From JBDSKH01 sp050245915 (GTDB lineage Bacteria > Actinomycetota > Actinomycetes > Actinomycetales > Microbacteriaceae): DNA of 64,000 nucleotides. The notes beneath the pieces were generated by a model. The model saw nothing but the letters and a program-made list of their open reading frames with translations. It did no database searches and was not told the origin of the DNA. The translations under genes and the position numbers were made by a program. Numbering within the stretch: position 1 is the stretch's first letter; the number at the start of each line of letters is the position of its first letter. This document shows, one piece after another, positions 25,996 through 34,791 of this stretch. Location of the stretch: assembly GCA_050245915.1 (NCBI GenBank), contig JBFWWZ010000006.1, forward strand, positions 26,915-90,914, given 5' to 3'.

Positions 25996-27309
25996 ATGGC
26001 CGAGTCTGAGGGACTTCCGGCTCGTGGAGTCGTGTTCTGGCCGATTGGTACGGGGGATAGTACGACTGTCGTCGTTGACGATCTTGTCGTGATGCAGGTC
26101 GACATCCATGACATGGCGAAGGCCGACGACGAGGAGGCTCCAGAAGTAGCAGTGGTGGATCGCCTCGTGGAGGCATTGCCAGTGGTCGACGGCAAACCTT
26201 ATCTCTCGACGTTCGCGCTCACGCACGCGGACAAGGACCATTGTTTGGGGTTCGCGGATCTCCTAAAGAAGGTGAGGATCGGCGAGTTGTGGTCGACGCC
26301 TCGGCTTTGGCGCGAGTACAACGACCCGGACGCGCCTGAGCTTTGCAGCGATGCAGTTGCGTTCCGTGAGGAGTCGGAGCGGCGGATAAGTGCAACTATG
26401 GATGCCGTCAACGCCGGGATCGTTCCGGCGAGCGGCGACAGGATTCGCGTTGTCGGCTACGACGACGAGCACAGCTCGCATGCGTATGACGAGTTGCCGG
26501 ACGAGTACCTAGCCTGGCCGGGGCAGTCGCTGACGGTGCTCGACGGCCACGAGCGCGCTGGTGTCTTCGAAGCGTTCATCCACGCGCCCTTCAAGGACGA
26601 CGCCGCGGCGGCTCGCAACGAGACGTCACTGTCGATGCAGTTGACCCTGACTGACGAGACGGGTGTTAACGGGAAGGTGCTGCTGTTCGGTGACCTAGCC
26701 CATGACACGATCATGAAGGTCTTCGACTACAGCGAGTATTACAACCGCGAGCAGTACCTCGCGTGGGACCTGCTGCTGGCACCGCATCACTGCTCCAAGC
26801 GCGTGATGTACAAGAAGGACGCTGAAGGCGAGGAGCAGCTCCAGATGGATGTGCTCAATGCCTTCGAGCGCAACGCACGACCGGGCGGAACAGTCGTGTG
26901 CAGCAGCGCAGGGTTCCCTGACGTGGATATCGACGGACAAAACCCTCCTCACAGGATGGCTGCGGACCGGTATGCGGAGATCGCTGACGAAGTCATCTGC
27001 ACCATGTCCTGGGTCGATGAAGCCGCGCCCTCGCCGGTCGTGTTTGGAGTCGATGCCGCAGGTGCCCGCATTGTTCGGGGCGATCTGGTCAAGTCGGCAG
27101 CAATTGAGGCCGTAGTCGAACTCGCCGCGTCCGCGGTCGGACGTCGGTTCGCTGCCGTAACCGCGGCTGCGGTCGCAGTTGCGAACGATATCCCGCGGTC
27201 GGCGGCGGCATCTGCAACGACCGTGGGCCCTGAGCGAGTAGATGCGGCCGTAACCGCAGATCGGGGTGGCAGCAGCGCGCCAGAGACCCCGGTCGGATTC
27301 GGTCGTTGA
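25996..27309 (+). CDS. MBL-fold metallo-hydrolase of the E2-E1-JAB operon
   Basis: 437 aa from the ATG at 25996, with a purine-rich ribosome site (GGGGAGAGG) upstream; the open frame extends further up but would run into the divergent ssb. The protein opens with a ComEC/Rec2-like beta-lactamase fold (WPIGTGDSTTVVVDD). The metal motif HADKDH (H77, D79, D81, H82) is intact, with GDLAHD and LAPHHCSKR downstream. The last 70 or so residues are Ala/Val-rich then Ser/Pro-rich and end in GFGR, a flexible tail. Hydrolase substrate is unknown; phosphodiester or nucleotide substrates are typical of the group. The stop overlaps the next start (TTGA). GC is visibly lower than in the chromosomal genes. 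Confidence 0.85.
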   Translation: MAESEGLPARGVVFWPIGTGDSTTVVVDDLVVMQVDIHDMAKADDEEAPEVAVVDRLVEALPVVDGKPYLSTFALTHADKDHCLGFADLLKKVRIGELWSTPRLWREYNDPDAPELCSDAVAFREESERRISATMDAVNAGIVPASGDRIRVVGYDDEHSSHAYDELPDEYLAWPGQSLTVLDGHERAGVFEAFIHAPFKDDAAAARNETSLSMQLTLTDETGVNGKVLLFGDLAHDTIMKVFDYSEYYNREQYLAWDLLLAPHHCSKRVMYKKDAEGEEQLQMDVLNAFERNARPGGTVVCSSAGFPDVDIDGQNPPHRMAADRYAEIADEVICTMSWVDEAAPSPVVFGVDAAGARIVRGDLVKSAAIEAVVELAASAVGRRFAAVTAAAVAVANDIPRSAAASATTVGPERVDAAVTADRGGSSAPETPVGFGR

Positions 27310-29774
27310 GCACGCTCGCCATTCGGCAGCTTTCCGAGCTTGCTGCGGTCAGTGACGGTGCAATCCAGTTGCTGGGCGTTAAGAGCAGCGAGAGCGGGCT
27401 GACCTCCTTCACGATCTCGCTAGACACGTCCGGCATTGAAACGGTCGGTGACGGCATTCGGGTGCGTGCGCGTGAACGGTTCGAGGTTGTCGTCGACTCG
27501 TCGTTCCCGTACGTCCATCCGGATGTCTACGTTGCACATCGGCGATGGGCCGGAACACCCCACGTCCAGTGGGGACGTTTCCTCTGCCTCTACGCGGCAC
27601 CAGCGGTCGAGTGGAACCCAGCGGACGGAATGCGGGGGTTGGTCTTGCGACTCAACCTCTGGCTCCAACGGGCAGCGGCAGGCGAGCTCGATCCCGCCGG
27701 CCAGCCACTGCACCCGCCCGTCGCTTATAGCTCCTACAAGAACGGCTGGGTCGTTGTCCGCCCAGACCTAGGCGATCTCCTGCCCTGGTCGGAGACGTGG
27801 CCCGAGCGGGTTCGTCTGCTCTACGCATGGTGCGCGAAACACGGCAACCGCATCGACATCCTCGAATGGCTGACCGGCCAAGAGGTCTACGACCGGTTCA
27901 TCGCCGGCGAACTCCACGCGGAGGGCGACGGCGGTGTCGCGCTGTTCGCGGCGCCGCTCGTGCTGATCAGCGACACCCTCGACATGGAGTACCCGAGCAC
28001 CGCTGAACTCCTCGCAGGTGCTCTCGACAGCTATGGTCTTGGCCGCGACGAACTGCTCAAGGCATTCGTGAACGCTCGGACGATCAACAAGGCGATCGGT
28101 GTGACGCTCGACGGCGACGATGCCGCACCGGCGATGATGCTGCTGGGTACGCCCGCACGCCGACTGGAACCCGGGGTGATGCTCGCACACATCACGGCAT
28201 GGCATCTCGACGACCTCGGAACAAAGATCACCGACCTTCTCGAAGATGTCAGCCCCGAGCACGTCGATCTCGCCACACGAGTGCGAGACCTGGCCCACGA
28301 TTGGCTCGGCTTCGCGAATCTGCAGTGGATGGTCATCCACGAAGCCCGCTCCGAGGTGACACGCCGCCGCGATACCGGATCACCGGTCCAATGGCTATCG
28401 GGCAAGCGCGTGCTGGTGCTGGGCTGCGGCGCCCTCGGAGCCCCGATCGCCGAGCACTGCGTCCGCGCGGGAGTCGTGCAGCTTCACGTCATCGACAAAG
28501 GAGTCGTCACACCGGGAATCCTCGTCAGACAGCCGTATGAGGATGCAGATATCGGCTACAACAAGGCAGAACGACTCGCCCCGCGATTGTCTCGGATTCG
28601 TCAGGACCTGACGGTCACTGGCTCACGCGAAAACATTGTGACGGGATTACTCGCCGACCCCGAAAGTCTGCTCTCGTACGATCTAGTCATCGACGCGACG
28701 GCCGATGTCGGTGTGCGTGTCGGTATCGAACGTGCCCACGCTGCTGCTCGTGCTCAATGGCCCGCGACCATCACCGCGCTCTTTGGTCACACTGCCCAAC
28801 GTGGTGTCGCCACAATCTCGCTGCCCGCGGCGACTGGGAGCGGGCACGAGATACTCCGTCGCCTCGCCATCGACACTGCCACCTCCGCGGCTGCGGGGTG
28901 GGCGAGCATCGCGGAGGACCTCTTCCCCGACCCTCCTCGAACCGAGCGATTCTTCCCAGAGCCTGGGTGTTCAGCACCCACATTCACGGGCTCGGCGGCG
29001 GAAGCCGTCGCTCTCGCCTCGGCACTGTTCGTTGCGGCAGTCGCCGTGGTTTCCAACCCGGATGCTGAGCCCATGACCGCGATCGGCTGCGACCTCACCC
29101 CCGGCATCGGCGGCCCGCGACCGGTGCCGCTTGGGTGGCGGAACGATGTCAGCCTCACAGATCAGACCGGTGAGTACGAGGTCCGCATCAACGCACGTGC
29201 GCTCGCAGAGATGCGTACGGAGGCCCGACGCGGATGTCGAGTCCGCGGCGGGCGGATTGAAACCGGAGGGATGTTGCTCGGGAGCTTCGACGAGGCAACA
29301 CAAACCGTCCTTGTCGATACGGTCACCGGCCCCTCGCCGGATAGCCACCTATCCGCGGCATACTTCGACCACGGAACCGAAGGCACGCAGGACGTCGTGA
29401 CGGCCGTCCGGGCTACCACCGCGAATCGGGTCGGGTTCGTCGGCATGTGGCACACGCATCCCTACGGTCTGGCATCGCCGAGCTCGACGGACGAAACGGG
29501 AATGGCCGACGTCGTGGCCGCAGACGGGAACAGCCGTCGCTCCCTCATGCTCATCGTCGGCGGCGACGCCAGCACTTGGGAAGACTGGCTCGACCGCGGC
29601 ACCCTGCCCGATTTCTACGCTCGAGTGATCGACCGGACCACCCAACACCGACCGGAAGGAGCAATCGCGCTGTACCTCACCTCGCCGGCCGCGTGGTTCC
29701 CCGGCGGGTACGCTTACCCGGTACGACCGCCTGCCGGCAACGGAGCACGCAGAAACATCGGCGCGGACCATTGA
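27306..29774 (+). CDS. E2-E1-JAB triple-fusion ubiquitin-like conjugation enzyme
   Basis: 822 aa from a TTG overlapping the MBL stop. Residues 40-130 form a prokaryotic E2-like domain with catalytic Cys94 in WGRFLCLYA. Residues 367-600 form a ThiF/E1 adenylation domain: nucleotide loop GCGALG at 373-378, VIDATAD, and a probable catalytic Cys555 in PGCSAPTF. Residues 625-790 form a JAB/JAMM isopeptidase with E652 (ETGG) and HTHP...D spacing H716, H718, D729 exactly as in active enzymes. So conjugation and deconjugation halves, separate Cap2 and Cap3 in type II CBASS, are fused here. All expected catalytic residues are visible. It is translationally coupled to both neighbours. Confidence 0.9.
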   Translation: MSTLAIRQLSELAAVSDGAIQLLGVKSSESGLTSFTISLDTSGIETVGDGIRVRARERFEVVVDSSFPYVHPDVYVAHRRWAGTPHVQWGRFLCLYAAPAVEWNPADGMRGLVLRLNLWLQRAAAGELDPAGQPLHPPVAYSSYKNGWVVVRPDLGDLLPWSETWPERVRLLYAWCAKHGNRIDILEWLTGQEVYDRFIAGELHAEGDGGVALFAAPLVLISDTLDMEYPSTAELLAGALDSYGLGRDELLKAFVNARTINKAIGVTLDGDDAAPAMMLLGTPARRLEPGVMLAHITAWHLDDLGTKITDLLEDVSPEHVDLATRVRDLAHDWLGFANLQWMVIHEARSEVTRRRDTGSPVQWLSGKRVLVLGCGALGAPIAEHCVRAGVVQLHVIDKGVVTPGILVRQPYEDADIGYNKAERLAPRLSRIRQDLTVTGSRENIVTGLLADPESLLSYDLVIDATADVGVRVGIERAHAAARAQWPATITALFGHTAQRGVATISLPAATGSGHEILRRLAIDTATSAAAGWASIAEDLFPDPPRTERFFPEPGCSAPTFTGSAAEAVALASALFVAAVAVVSNPDAEPMTAIGCDLTPGIGGPRPVPLGWRNDVSLTDQTGEYEVRINARALAEMRTEARRGCRVRGGRIETGGMLLGSFDEATQTVLVDTVTGPSPDSHLSAAYFDHGTEGTQDVVTAVRATTANRVGFVGMWHTHPYGLASPSSTDETGMADVVAADGNSRRSLMLIVGGDASTWEDWLDRGTLPDFYARVIDRTTQHRPEGAIALYLTSPAAWFPGGYAYPVRPPAGNGARRNIGADH

Positions 29775-30844
29775 GTCCGAAGATCGGACTCGCGCTATCC
29801 GGTGGTGGCTTCCGAGCAGCTGCCTTCGGCCTTGGCAGCCTGCGAGCGCTCCACGACCGCGGCCTTCTCCGTCAGGTGACGGTCGTTTCCGGAATCAGTG
29901 GCGGTAGCCTCCTCACGGCGATGTGGGCCTACGGGCCAGAACGGTTCGACGAGTTCGATGACTCCGTCACCGCCCTTCTGAGGAACGGTCTTCAATCAGA
30001 ACTCGTTCGACGCGCGTTTGCGCCACGCGCGACCGGGCGCGCCATCATCAGCGCTGTCCACGCGCTTGGCTCGCGACAAGGACGTTCCTATTCCCGCACT
30101 GACGCACTCGTCGAGGCACTGGCCGCGCGAGACTTCGGCGCCAGACTCGTTCAAGACATCACCCATGCGGGCACCAATACCGTTATCTCATCAACCGACA
30201 TGACGACCGGCAACGCCGTCCGATTCGGGAGCGCCCTCAGCGCATGCTCCCCATACGGCACGATCGTCAGCGACGTGACGGTCGCTGAAGCAGTTGCTGC
30301 CTCCGCAGCGTTCCCGATCCTGCTTCCTGCCCTCCACCGCAGTTACGAGTTCCGAGATAGGGACGGCGCGCACCGTACCGAGCACATGGTCATGACCGAC
30401 GGCGGCGTGTACGACAATCTCGGGCTCGCGCCCTTGCTTCCTGGCCGTTCAACGAGGCATAGCTCGCACGTCTACGATCTCGACTACATCTTCGCCGTTG
30501 ACGCGGGGCGCGGTCGCTCCGAGCGTTCAGCAGCTCGATTCATGATCGGCAGACTCGCCCAAAGCTTCGACATCACTCATACCAAGTCGCAAGACGCGGG
30601 TCGGAGCCGCGTCCACTTGGCCCGTGAGAGCGGCGACCTCAAGGGATTCGTTCACGTCTACCTCGGCATGCGAGACGAACGACTACCAACACCCCTGGCG
30701 GACCTCGTTCCACGCGCGGAGGTCCATAACTATCCGACGAACTTCGCGCCCATGAAACCCGCCGACCTAGAGGCCATCGCAATCCGCGGGGAACAGCTCA
30801 CCCGAACGTTGCTGAACACCTATACGTCTGATCTGGGTATGTAG
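29771..30844 (+). CDS. Patatin-like phospholipase, probable effector
   Basis: 357 aa from a TTG at 29771 overlapping the E2-E1-JAB stop (TTGA). It has the patatin oxyanion loop GGGFRAAAFGLGSL (residues 11-24), nucleophile Ser43 in GISGGS and the dyad Asp in MTDGGVYDNLGL. The family hydrolyses membrane phospholipids. In CBASS and related abortive defence systems patatins are nucleotide- or signal-activated membrane-degrading effectors (CapV-type). No separate sensor domain is visible. Effector role is inferred from the operon. Confidence 0.88.
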   Translation: MSPKIGLALSGGGFRAAAFGLGSLRALHDRGLLRQVTVVSGISGGSLLTAMWAYGPERFDEFDDSVTALLRNGLQSELVRRAFAPRATGRAIISAVHALGSRQGRSYSRTDALVEALAARDFGARLVQDITHAGTNTVISSTDMTTGNAVRFGSALSACSPYGTIVSDVTVAEAVAASAAFPILLPALHRSYEFRDRDGAHRTEHMVMTDGGVYDNLGLAPLLPGRSTRHSSHVYDLDYIFAVDAGRGRSERSAARFMIGRLAQSFDITHTKSQDAGRSRVHLARESGDLKGFVHVYLGMRDERLPTPLADLVPRAEVHNYPTNFAPMKPADLEAIAIRGEQLTRTLLNTYTSDLGM

Positions 30845-30909
30845 CCGGCCTGCCGGGACCTTTGATGAAATGTGTTGGGATGGGAGCGAACACCACGCGC
30901 GCGCCTGCC

Positions 30910-32727
30910 CTACTCGTTGGAGTTCGAAGCCGCAGCGGGTGACGGAGGGCTCGCGCTCATTGGCAGCATCGCTGCCTCGACCTCTGCGCGCTGAGCGGTC
31001 AGGGCCTCTGCGTCCGGTCGGTCGAGCCAGTAGCGCATTGTGGTGATGATGGGCGGTGCAGAGCGCAGGAGGACGAGGGCTATGCCCTGGGGCAGGGTTC
31101 GGATGTCATCGACCTTCACGATCGGCACTCGACGAATTGAGCGCTGATTCGAGCGCAGGCCGCGCTCGCCGATGGTCACCGTGTCTGTTGTCTCGTCGCG
31201 TTCGCCGATCAGCGTGGACAAGTCCTGGAGGTGCCGTGTGTCGGTTCCTCCGCCCAGCACGATCTTGGTGATGCTCGCGTCCCACATCGCGGTTGCGGCG
31301 TGGTCGCCCCAACGACCTCGAGCCTGGGCGAGTGACTGGAATACCGGCATCACTGTCAGCCCCGTGCCGCCACCCTCCGCCATGAGCACGGGGAGCGAGG
31401 GCAAGGGCGCGAGATTTCCGATCTCGTCGAGAGCAAGCAACACGGGCGGATCGAGCCGCGCGCCGGGCGAGCGAGCGGCGAGGCGTCGCGCAGTCTCCAC
31501 GAGGTCTTCGATGAACGCAGCGACGAGCGACGAGGACGCCCCGGCTCCGGCTCCTGTCGCCAATAGGTAGAGGGTGCCAGAGTCGCGCAGGAACGCCTCG
31601 GGGTCGAACTGCTCGTCTTCCGTGGGGCTCACGGCCTCCAGCACTCTCGGGTCGGCCAGGGATGCGAGGGAGAGGGAGACGCCCTGCCAGATGGAGTCTC
31701 GGGTTCGCGGGTCCGATTGCAGCATCCCGTCGAGCGACTCGGCCCACCCGGTCGCGGCCTGTGGGTGCGACGAGAGGATCGAGACGGCATCCGCGGCGGC
31801 TGCGGGATCGAGAGTCCAACGGAACAGCTCGGCGGGCTGCCGGTGATCAAGGGCAGCGGCGTGCAGTAGCGCCTGCAGCGCGGTGCGCGTCTTGCCCTCC
31901 CAGAAGCCGCCATTCTCGACGGAGGGGCCGGAGAGCCCGGTCCCCGCGGCGAGGCCGGTGCCGCGGATCATCGCCGTCAGCGGCAGCTCGCATCCGTGGA
32001 TCGGCGACCACCGCAAGCCTGCCGGCACACCTTCGGCGAGGTGCTGGGGATCGAACACCGAGACTGGGCCGCCGCGTGCCTGACGAGCACGGAGGGTCGC
32101 TGTGAGGTTGTCCGGCCGGGTCGAGGTCGTTATGACGGCACCGGGCGCGTCGAGGATCGTGTTGATGACGATGTTCGCGCCCTTGCCGGATCTCGGCGGG
32201 CCGAGGAGCAAGATCGAGTCCTCGACGGAAGTCCACACGCGCTTGCCGCGCGACCGGCCGAGTAGGTAGCCGACCTGCTCGGGCTTCGGGTCGACGAGTG
32301 AGGGACGTAGCGTCTTCGCGCGGCGGAGGAGGTCGCGTTCGGATGCGGCGCGCTGCACGTCGCGCGCCTCAGCGACGCCTTCGATTCGATTCGGGTCGGC
32401 CTTGGCGCGTTTGCCCAGCTCTCGCACCCACTGCCAGATGAACCACGCCGCTAGGCCAACGGTGGCGAGCAGCAGAGAGGCTGTGATCCAGTAAGCGACG
32501 GGATTGAGCGAAGCGGAGCCGAGCGCTGCGCCAGGATCGTCGGCGCGGAAGATTACGCCGACTCCCGCTTCGAGACCCGCCGTGGGTTGGGGCGCGCCCG
32601 TGGCAAACGCGCTGATGCTCCCGGCGACGCGAAGCGCTCCGGCCAGCAGCATCGCGCCGATGAGCGCGCCCAATGCGAGATTGGTCAGTTCGTCGCCGAA
32701 TGCCCCGGCCCGCGGCGAGCTCGTCAT
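30910..32727 (-). CDS. VirD4/TraG-type conjugative coupling protein
   Basis: 605 aa with two N-terminal membrane segments (LALGALIGAMLLAGALRVAG and the one near AYWITASLLLATVGLAAWF), Walker A GPPRSGKGANIVI and Walker B LLALDEIGNLAPL, followed by the TraG signature region LPVLMAEGGGTGLTVMPVFQ. Coupling proteins deliver the relaxase-DNA complex to the secretion channel at the inner membrane. It is the last gene of the long minus-strand transfer operon; its ATG overlaps the preceding stop (ATGA). Confidence 0.92.
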   Translation of the reverse strand: MTSSPRAGAFGDELTNLALGALIGAMLLAGALRVAGSISAFATGAPQPTAGLEAGVGVIFRADDPGAALGSASLNPVAYWITASLLLATVGLAAWFIWQWVRELGKRAKADPNRIEGVAEARDVQRAASERDLLRRAKTLRPSLVDPKPEQVGYLLGRSRGKRVWTSVEDSILLLGPPRSGKGANIVINTILDAPGAVITTSTRPDNLTATLRARQARGGPVSVFDPQHLAEGVPAGLRWSPIHGCELPLTAMIRGTGLAAGTGLSGPSVENGGFWEGKTRTALQALLHAAALDHRQPAELFRWTLDPAAAADAVSILSSHPQAATGWAESLDGMLQSDPRTRDSIWQGVSLSLASLADPRVLEAVSPTEDEQFDPEAFLRDSGTLYLLATGAGAGASSSLVAAFIEDLVETARRLAARSPGARLDPPVLLALDEIGNLAPLPSLPVLMAEGGGTGLTVMPVFQSLAQARGRWGDHAATAMWDASITKIVLGGGTDTRHLQDLSTLIGERDETTDTVTIGERGLRSNQRSIRRVPIVKVDDIRTLPQGIALVLLRSAPPIITTMRYWLDRPDAEALTAQRAEVEAAMLPMSASPPSPAAASNSNE

Positions 32728-33305
32728 GACACGCGATCAACGACGCAAGTGCCCGAGACGCGGCCGAGCAGGATGACCTCGTGCGTTGGGCTCAGATCGA
32801 GCAGGCCCGGCTCGATCTGAGTTCGTGTCGCACCCTCGCGGCCTGCGGCAGTGTGCCGGACGATGACCGCCACGGCGACCTCCTCACCGGGCACGAAGCC
32901 TCCGTCGTGCTCAACTGCGAGGAGATGCGTCGAATCGGTCTTGTCGGGTTCGAGGGGTTCGTGCTGTGCTGAGGCCGGCGATTGCTCCTCGGGCAAGGCG
33001 GGCGGGTCGGGGCGGTAGGACAGCGGAGCGGTCACGATGTCCGTATAAACGGTGCCGTCGAGTTCATGCACCACGACGCGCACCGGCGAGTGGCGCTGCT
33101 CGATAACTGAGCTGATGATCTGAGCAAAGGAGGGTCGTTGCCAGGGCGGCGCGAACGTTGACGGGCCGAACGGCTCCCCGTCAACGAGGACGCGTAGCGT
33201 GGAGTCCGACTGCACGGTCATGGTCACAACCGGAAGCACAGGCGGAAGGTTGGTCGAGCCGTCGTGTTCGGCCGCTCGGCGTCTCCGCGGAAGGGCGATG
33301 GTCAT
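32724..33305 (-). CDS. Hypothetical T4SS-operon protein
   Basis: 193 aa, soluble and beta-rich, starting at the ATG at 33305, 1 nt after the VirB4-like stop. The N-terminus is basic (MTIALPRRRRAAEHD); the middle reads LRVLVDGEPFGPSTFAPPW and SPVRVVVHELDGTVYTDIV. No signal peptide or membrane helix is seen and no family was recognised. Tight coupling between the VirB4-like and VirD4-like ATPases suggests an accessory role with them. Confidence 0.7.
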   Translation of the reverse strand: MTIALPRRRRAAEHDGSTNLPPVLPVVTMTVQSDSTLRVLVDGEPFGPSTFAPPWQRPSFAQIISSVIEQRHSPVRVVVHELDGTVYTDIVTAPLSYRPDPPALPEEQSPASAQHEPLEPDKTDSTHLLAVEHDGGFVPGEEVAVAVIVRHTAAGREGATRTQIEPGLLDLSPTHEVILLGRVSGTCVVDRVS

Positions 33306-33306
33306 C

Positions 33307-34791
33307 TCATGCTCCTCTGGCCTTCTGGCCTGTCTCGTACATCGCAAGTTCGGCGGGGTGGAGCTGGTGCTGGACGACGAACGAGCGGTTCTTGATCCTC
33401 CACAGTCCCTGCCCGGTCCCGAGGCCTGGCAGCAGCCCTTGCTCCGTGCCGGTGAGCCCGAGAGCCTGCGCGGTCGCACCGAGCTGATCGCTCTCCTGCC
33501 GGTAGATGACCCGCGTCTCGGCGTTGGCGAGCAGGGACGAGGCGAGGGCGCGCATTGCCGAGCCTTGGTCGCCCACGTTGTCGAGGTCGCTGAGCTTGTG
33601 GAAGATGAGCAGGTTCGCGATGCCGTAGTGCCGCGCGAGTCGCCACTGTGCGTCCATCCGGCGCAGCAATGCCGGGTGCGACATGAGTCGCCACGCCTCG
33701 TCGTACACAACCCATCGTTGTCCGCCAGCCGGGTCCAGTAGCGCCGACTCCATCCACGCCGACGAGCACGTCATGAGCACGGAGATGAGCGTCGAGTTTT
33801 CTGCCACCCGCGACAGGTCGAGTGACACCATCGGCAGTGACGGGTCGAACCGCACGGTGCTTGGGCCGTCGAAGAGCCCCGCCAAGTCGCCAGCCACGAG
33901 TCTCCGCAGCGCGTGCCCGACGAGTCGGCCGTCTTCGGCGAGCCTGCCGTCGCCGTCTCCTGCGCTCGGGGCGAGGATGCGGTCGACCACCATCGGGAGG
34001 ATCGGAACCTCCGCCCCGCGCACCGCGTCGGCGAGCGCGAGGTCAACGGCGGTGTGTTCTAGCGGGGTCAGGCCGCGGTCGAGGACCGTCTCAGCAAGCG
34101 CGCCGATGAGGTCGCGCCGCCGCGAGGTCACCTGGCTTTGCCACTCGGCATCACTGAGGCCCGAGGGACGATGACCCTCATCGAGCGGGTTCAGTCGCGT
34201 GGACATCCCATGCCCGAGCACGATCGCCCGTCCGCCGACCGCTTCGGCGACGGCGGTGTGCTCGCCCTTCGGATCGCCGGGCACGTAGACCCGTCGACCG
34301 AACGGAATAGAGCGCGTATAGAGGCTCTTGGCGAGCGAGGACTTGCCGGAACCGACGATTCCGGCGAGGACGATGTTCGGCGCGGTGATGATGCCCTGGG
34401 CGTACAGCACCCACGGGTCGTAGACGAAAGACGCCCCGCTGTAGAGATCCTGGCCGACGAACACCCCAGCAGAGCCGAGTCCGCCCTCGGCGAGGAACGG
34501 ATATGCCCCGGCCAACGTCGCGCTCGTGTCCTGATGCCGCGCCAACCGGAGGCGGCCAGGCGTTCGCAACGCGGCAGGGCGCGCTTCCCCCGACGGCGGG
34601 AGGTAAGTCGTTGCCCGTTGTGCCTCGCGATCCGCGTCCCACGCCGCCCGCGCCCGGTCTCGGTGTCCCTTGCGGTCGGCGGCCTCGATGTCGTTCGCCG
34701 CTCGCCGTCGGGCCTTCCGAGCGGCGCGAGGCTCGCCCGACGGGTCGAGCAGGACAGCGGTGTGAAGGCGCTCGGTGTCGTCGGGGCTCAC
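33307..34791 (-). CDS. VirB4-like conjugation ATPase
   Basis: 494 aa from a GTG that overlaps the upstream stop. Walker A is GIVGSGKSSLAKSLYT and Walker B lies in RWVVYDEAWRLMSHPALL. The region LARHYGIANLLIFHKLSDLD and the C-terminal QGLWRIKNRSFVVQH are characteristic of the C-terminal ATPase domain of VirB4/TraC-type proteins of Gram-positive elements. The N-terminal VirB4 half is not in this protein and appears to be supplied by the SCO6880-like gene upstream. It powers assembly and transport at the membrane. Confidence 0.88.
   Translation of the reverse strand: MSPDDTERLHTAVLLDPSGEPRAARKARRRAANDIEAADRKGHRDRARAAWDADREAQRATTYLPPSGEARPAALRTPGRLRLARHQDTSATLAGAYPFLAEGGLGSAGVFVGQDLYSGASFVYDPWVLYAQGIITAPNIVLAGIVGSGKSSLAKSLYTRSIPFGRRVYVPGDPKGEHTAVAEAVGGRAIVLGHGMSTRLNPLDEGHRPSGLSDAEWQSQVTSRRRDLIGALAETVLDRGLTPLEHTAVDLALADAVRGAEVPILPMVVDRILAPSAGDGDGRLAEDGRLVGHALRRLVAGDLAGLFDGPSTVRFDPSLPMVSLDLSRVAENSTLISVLMTCSSAWMESALLDPAGGQRWVVYDEAWRLMSHPALLRRMDAQWRLARHYGIANLLIFHKLSDLDNVGDQGSAMRALASSLLANAETRVIYRQESDQLGATAQALGLTGTEQGLLPGLGTGQGLWRIKNRSFVVQHQLHPAELAMYETGQKARGA

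Noticed and set aside
25996..30844. Calling the operon type II CBASS
   Set aside because: No CD-NTase (no GS-x(n)-DxD nucleotidyltransferase motif) is encoded in or next to the operon, and E2-E1 and JAB are fused in one protein. The resemblance is reported as a relation only.
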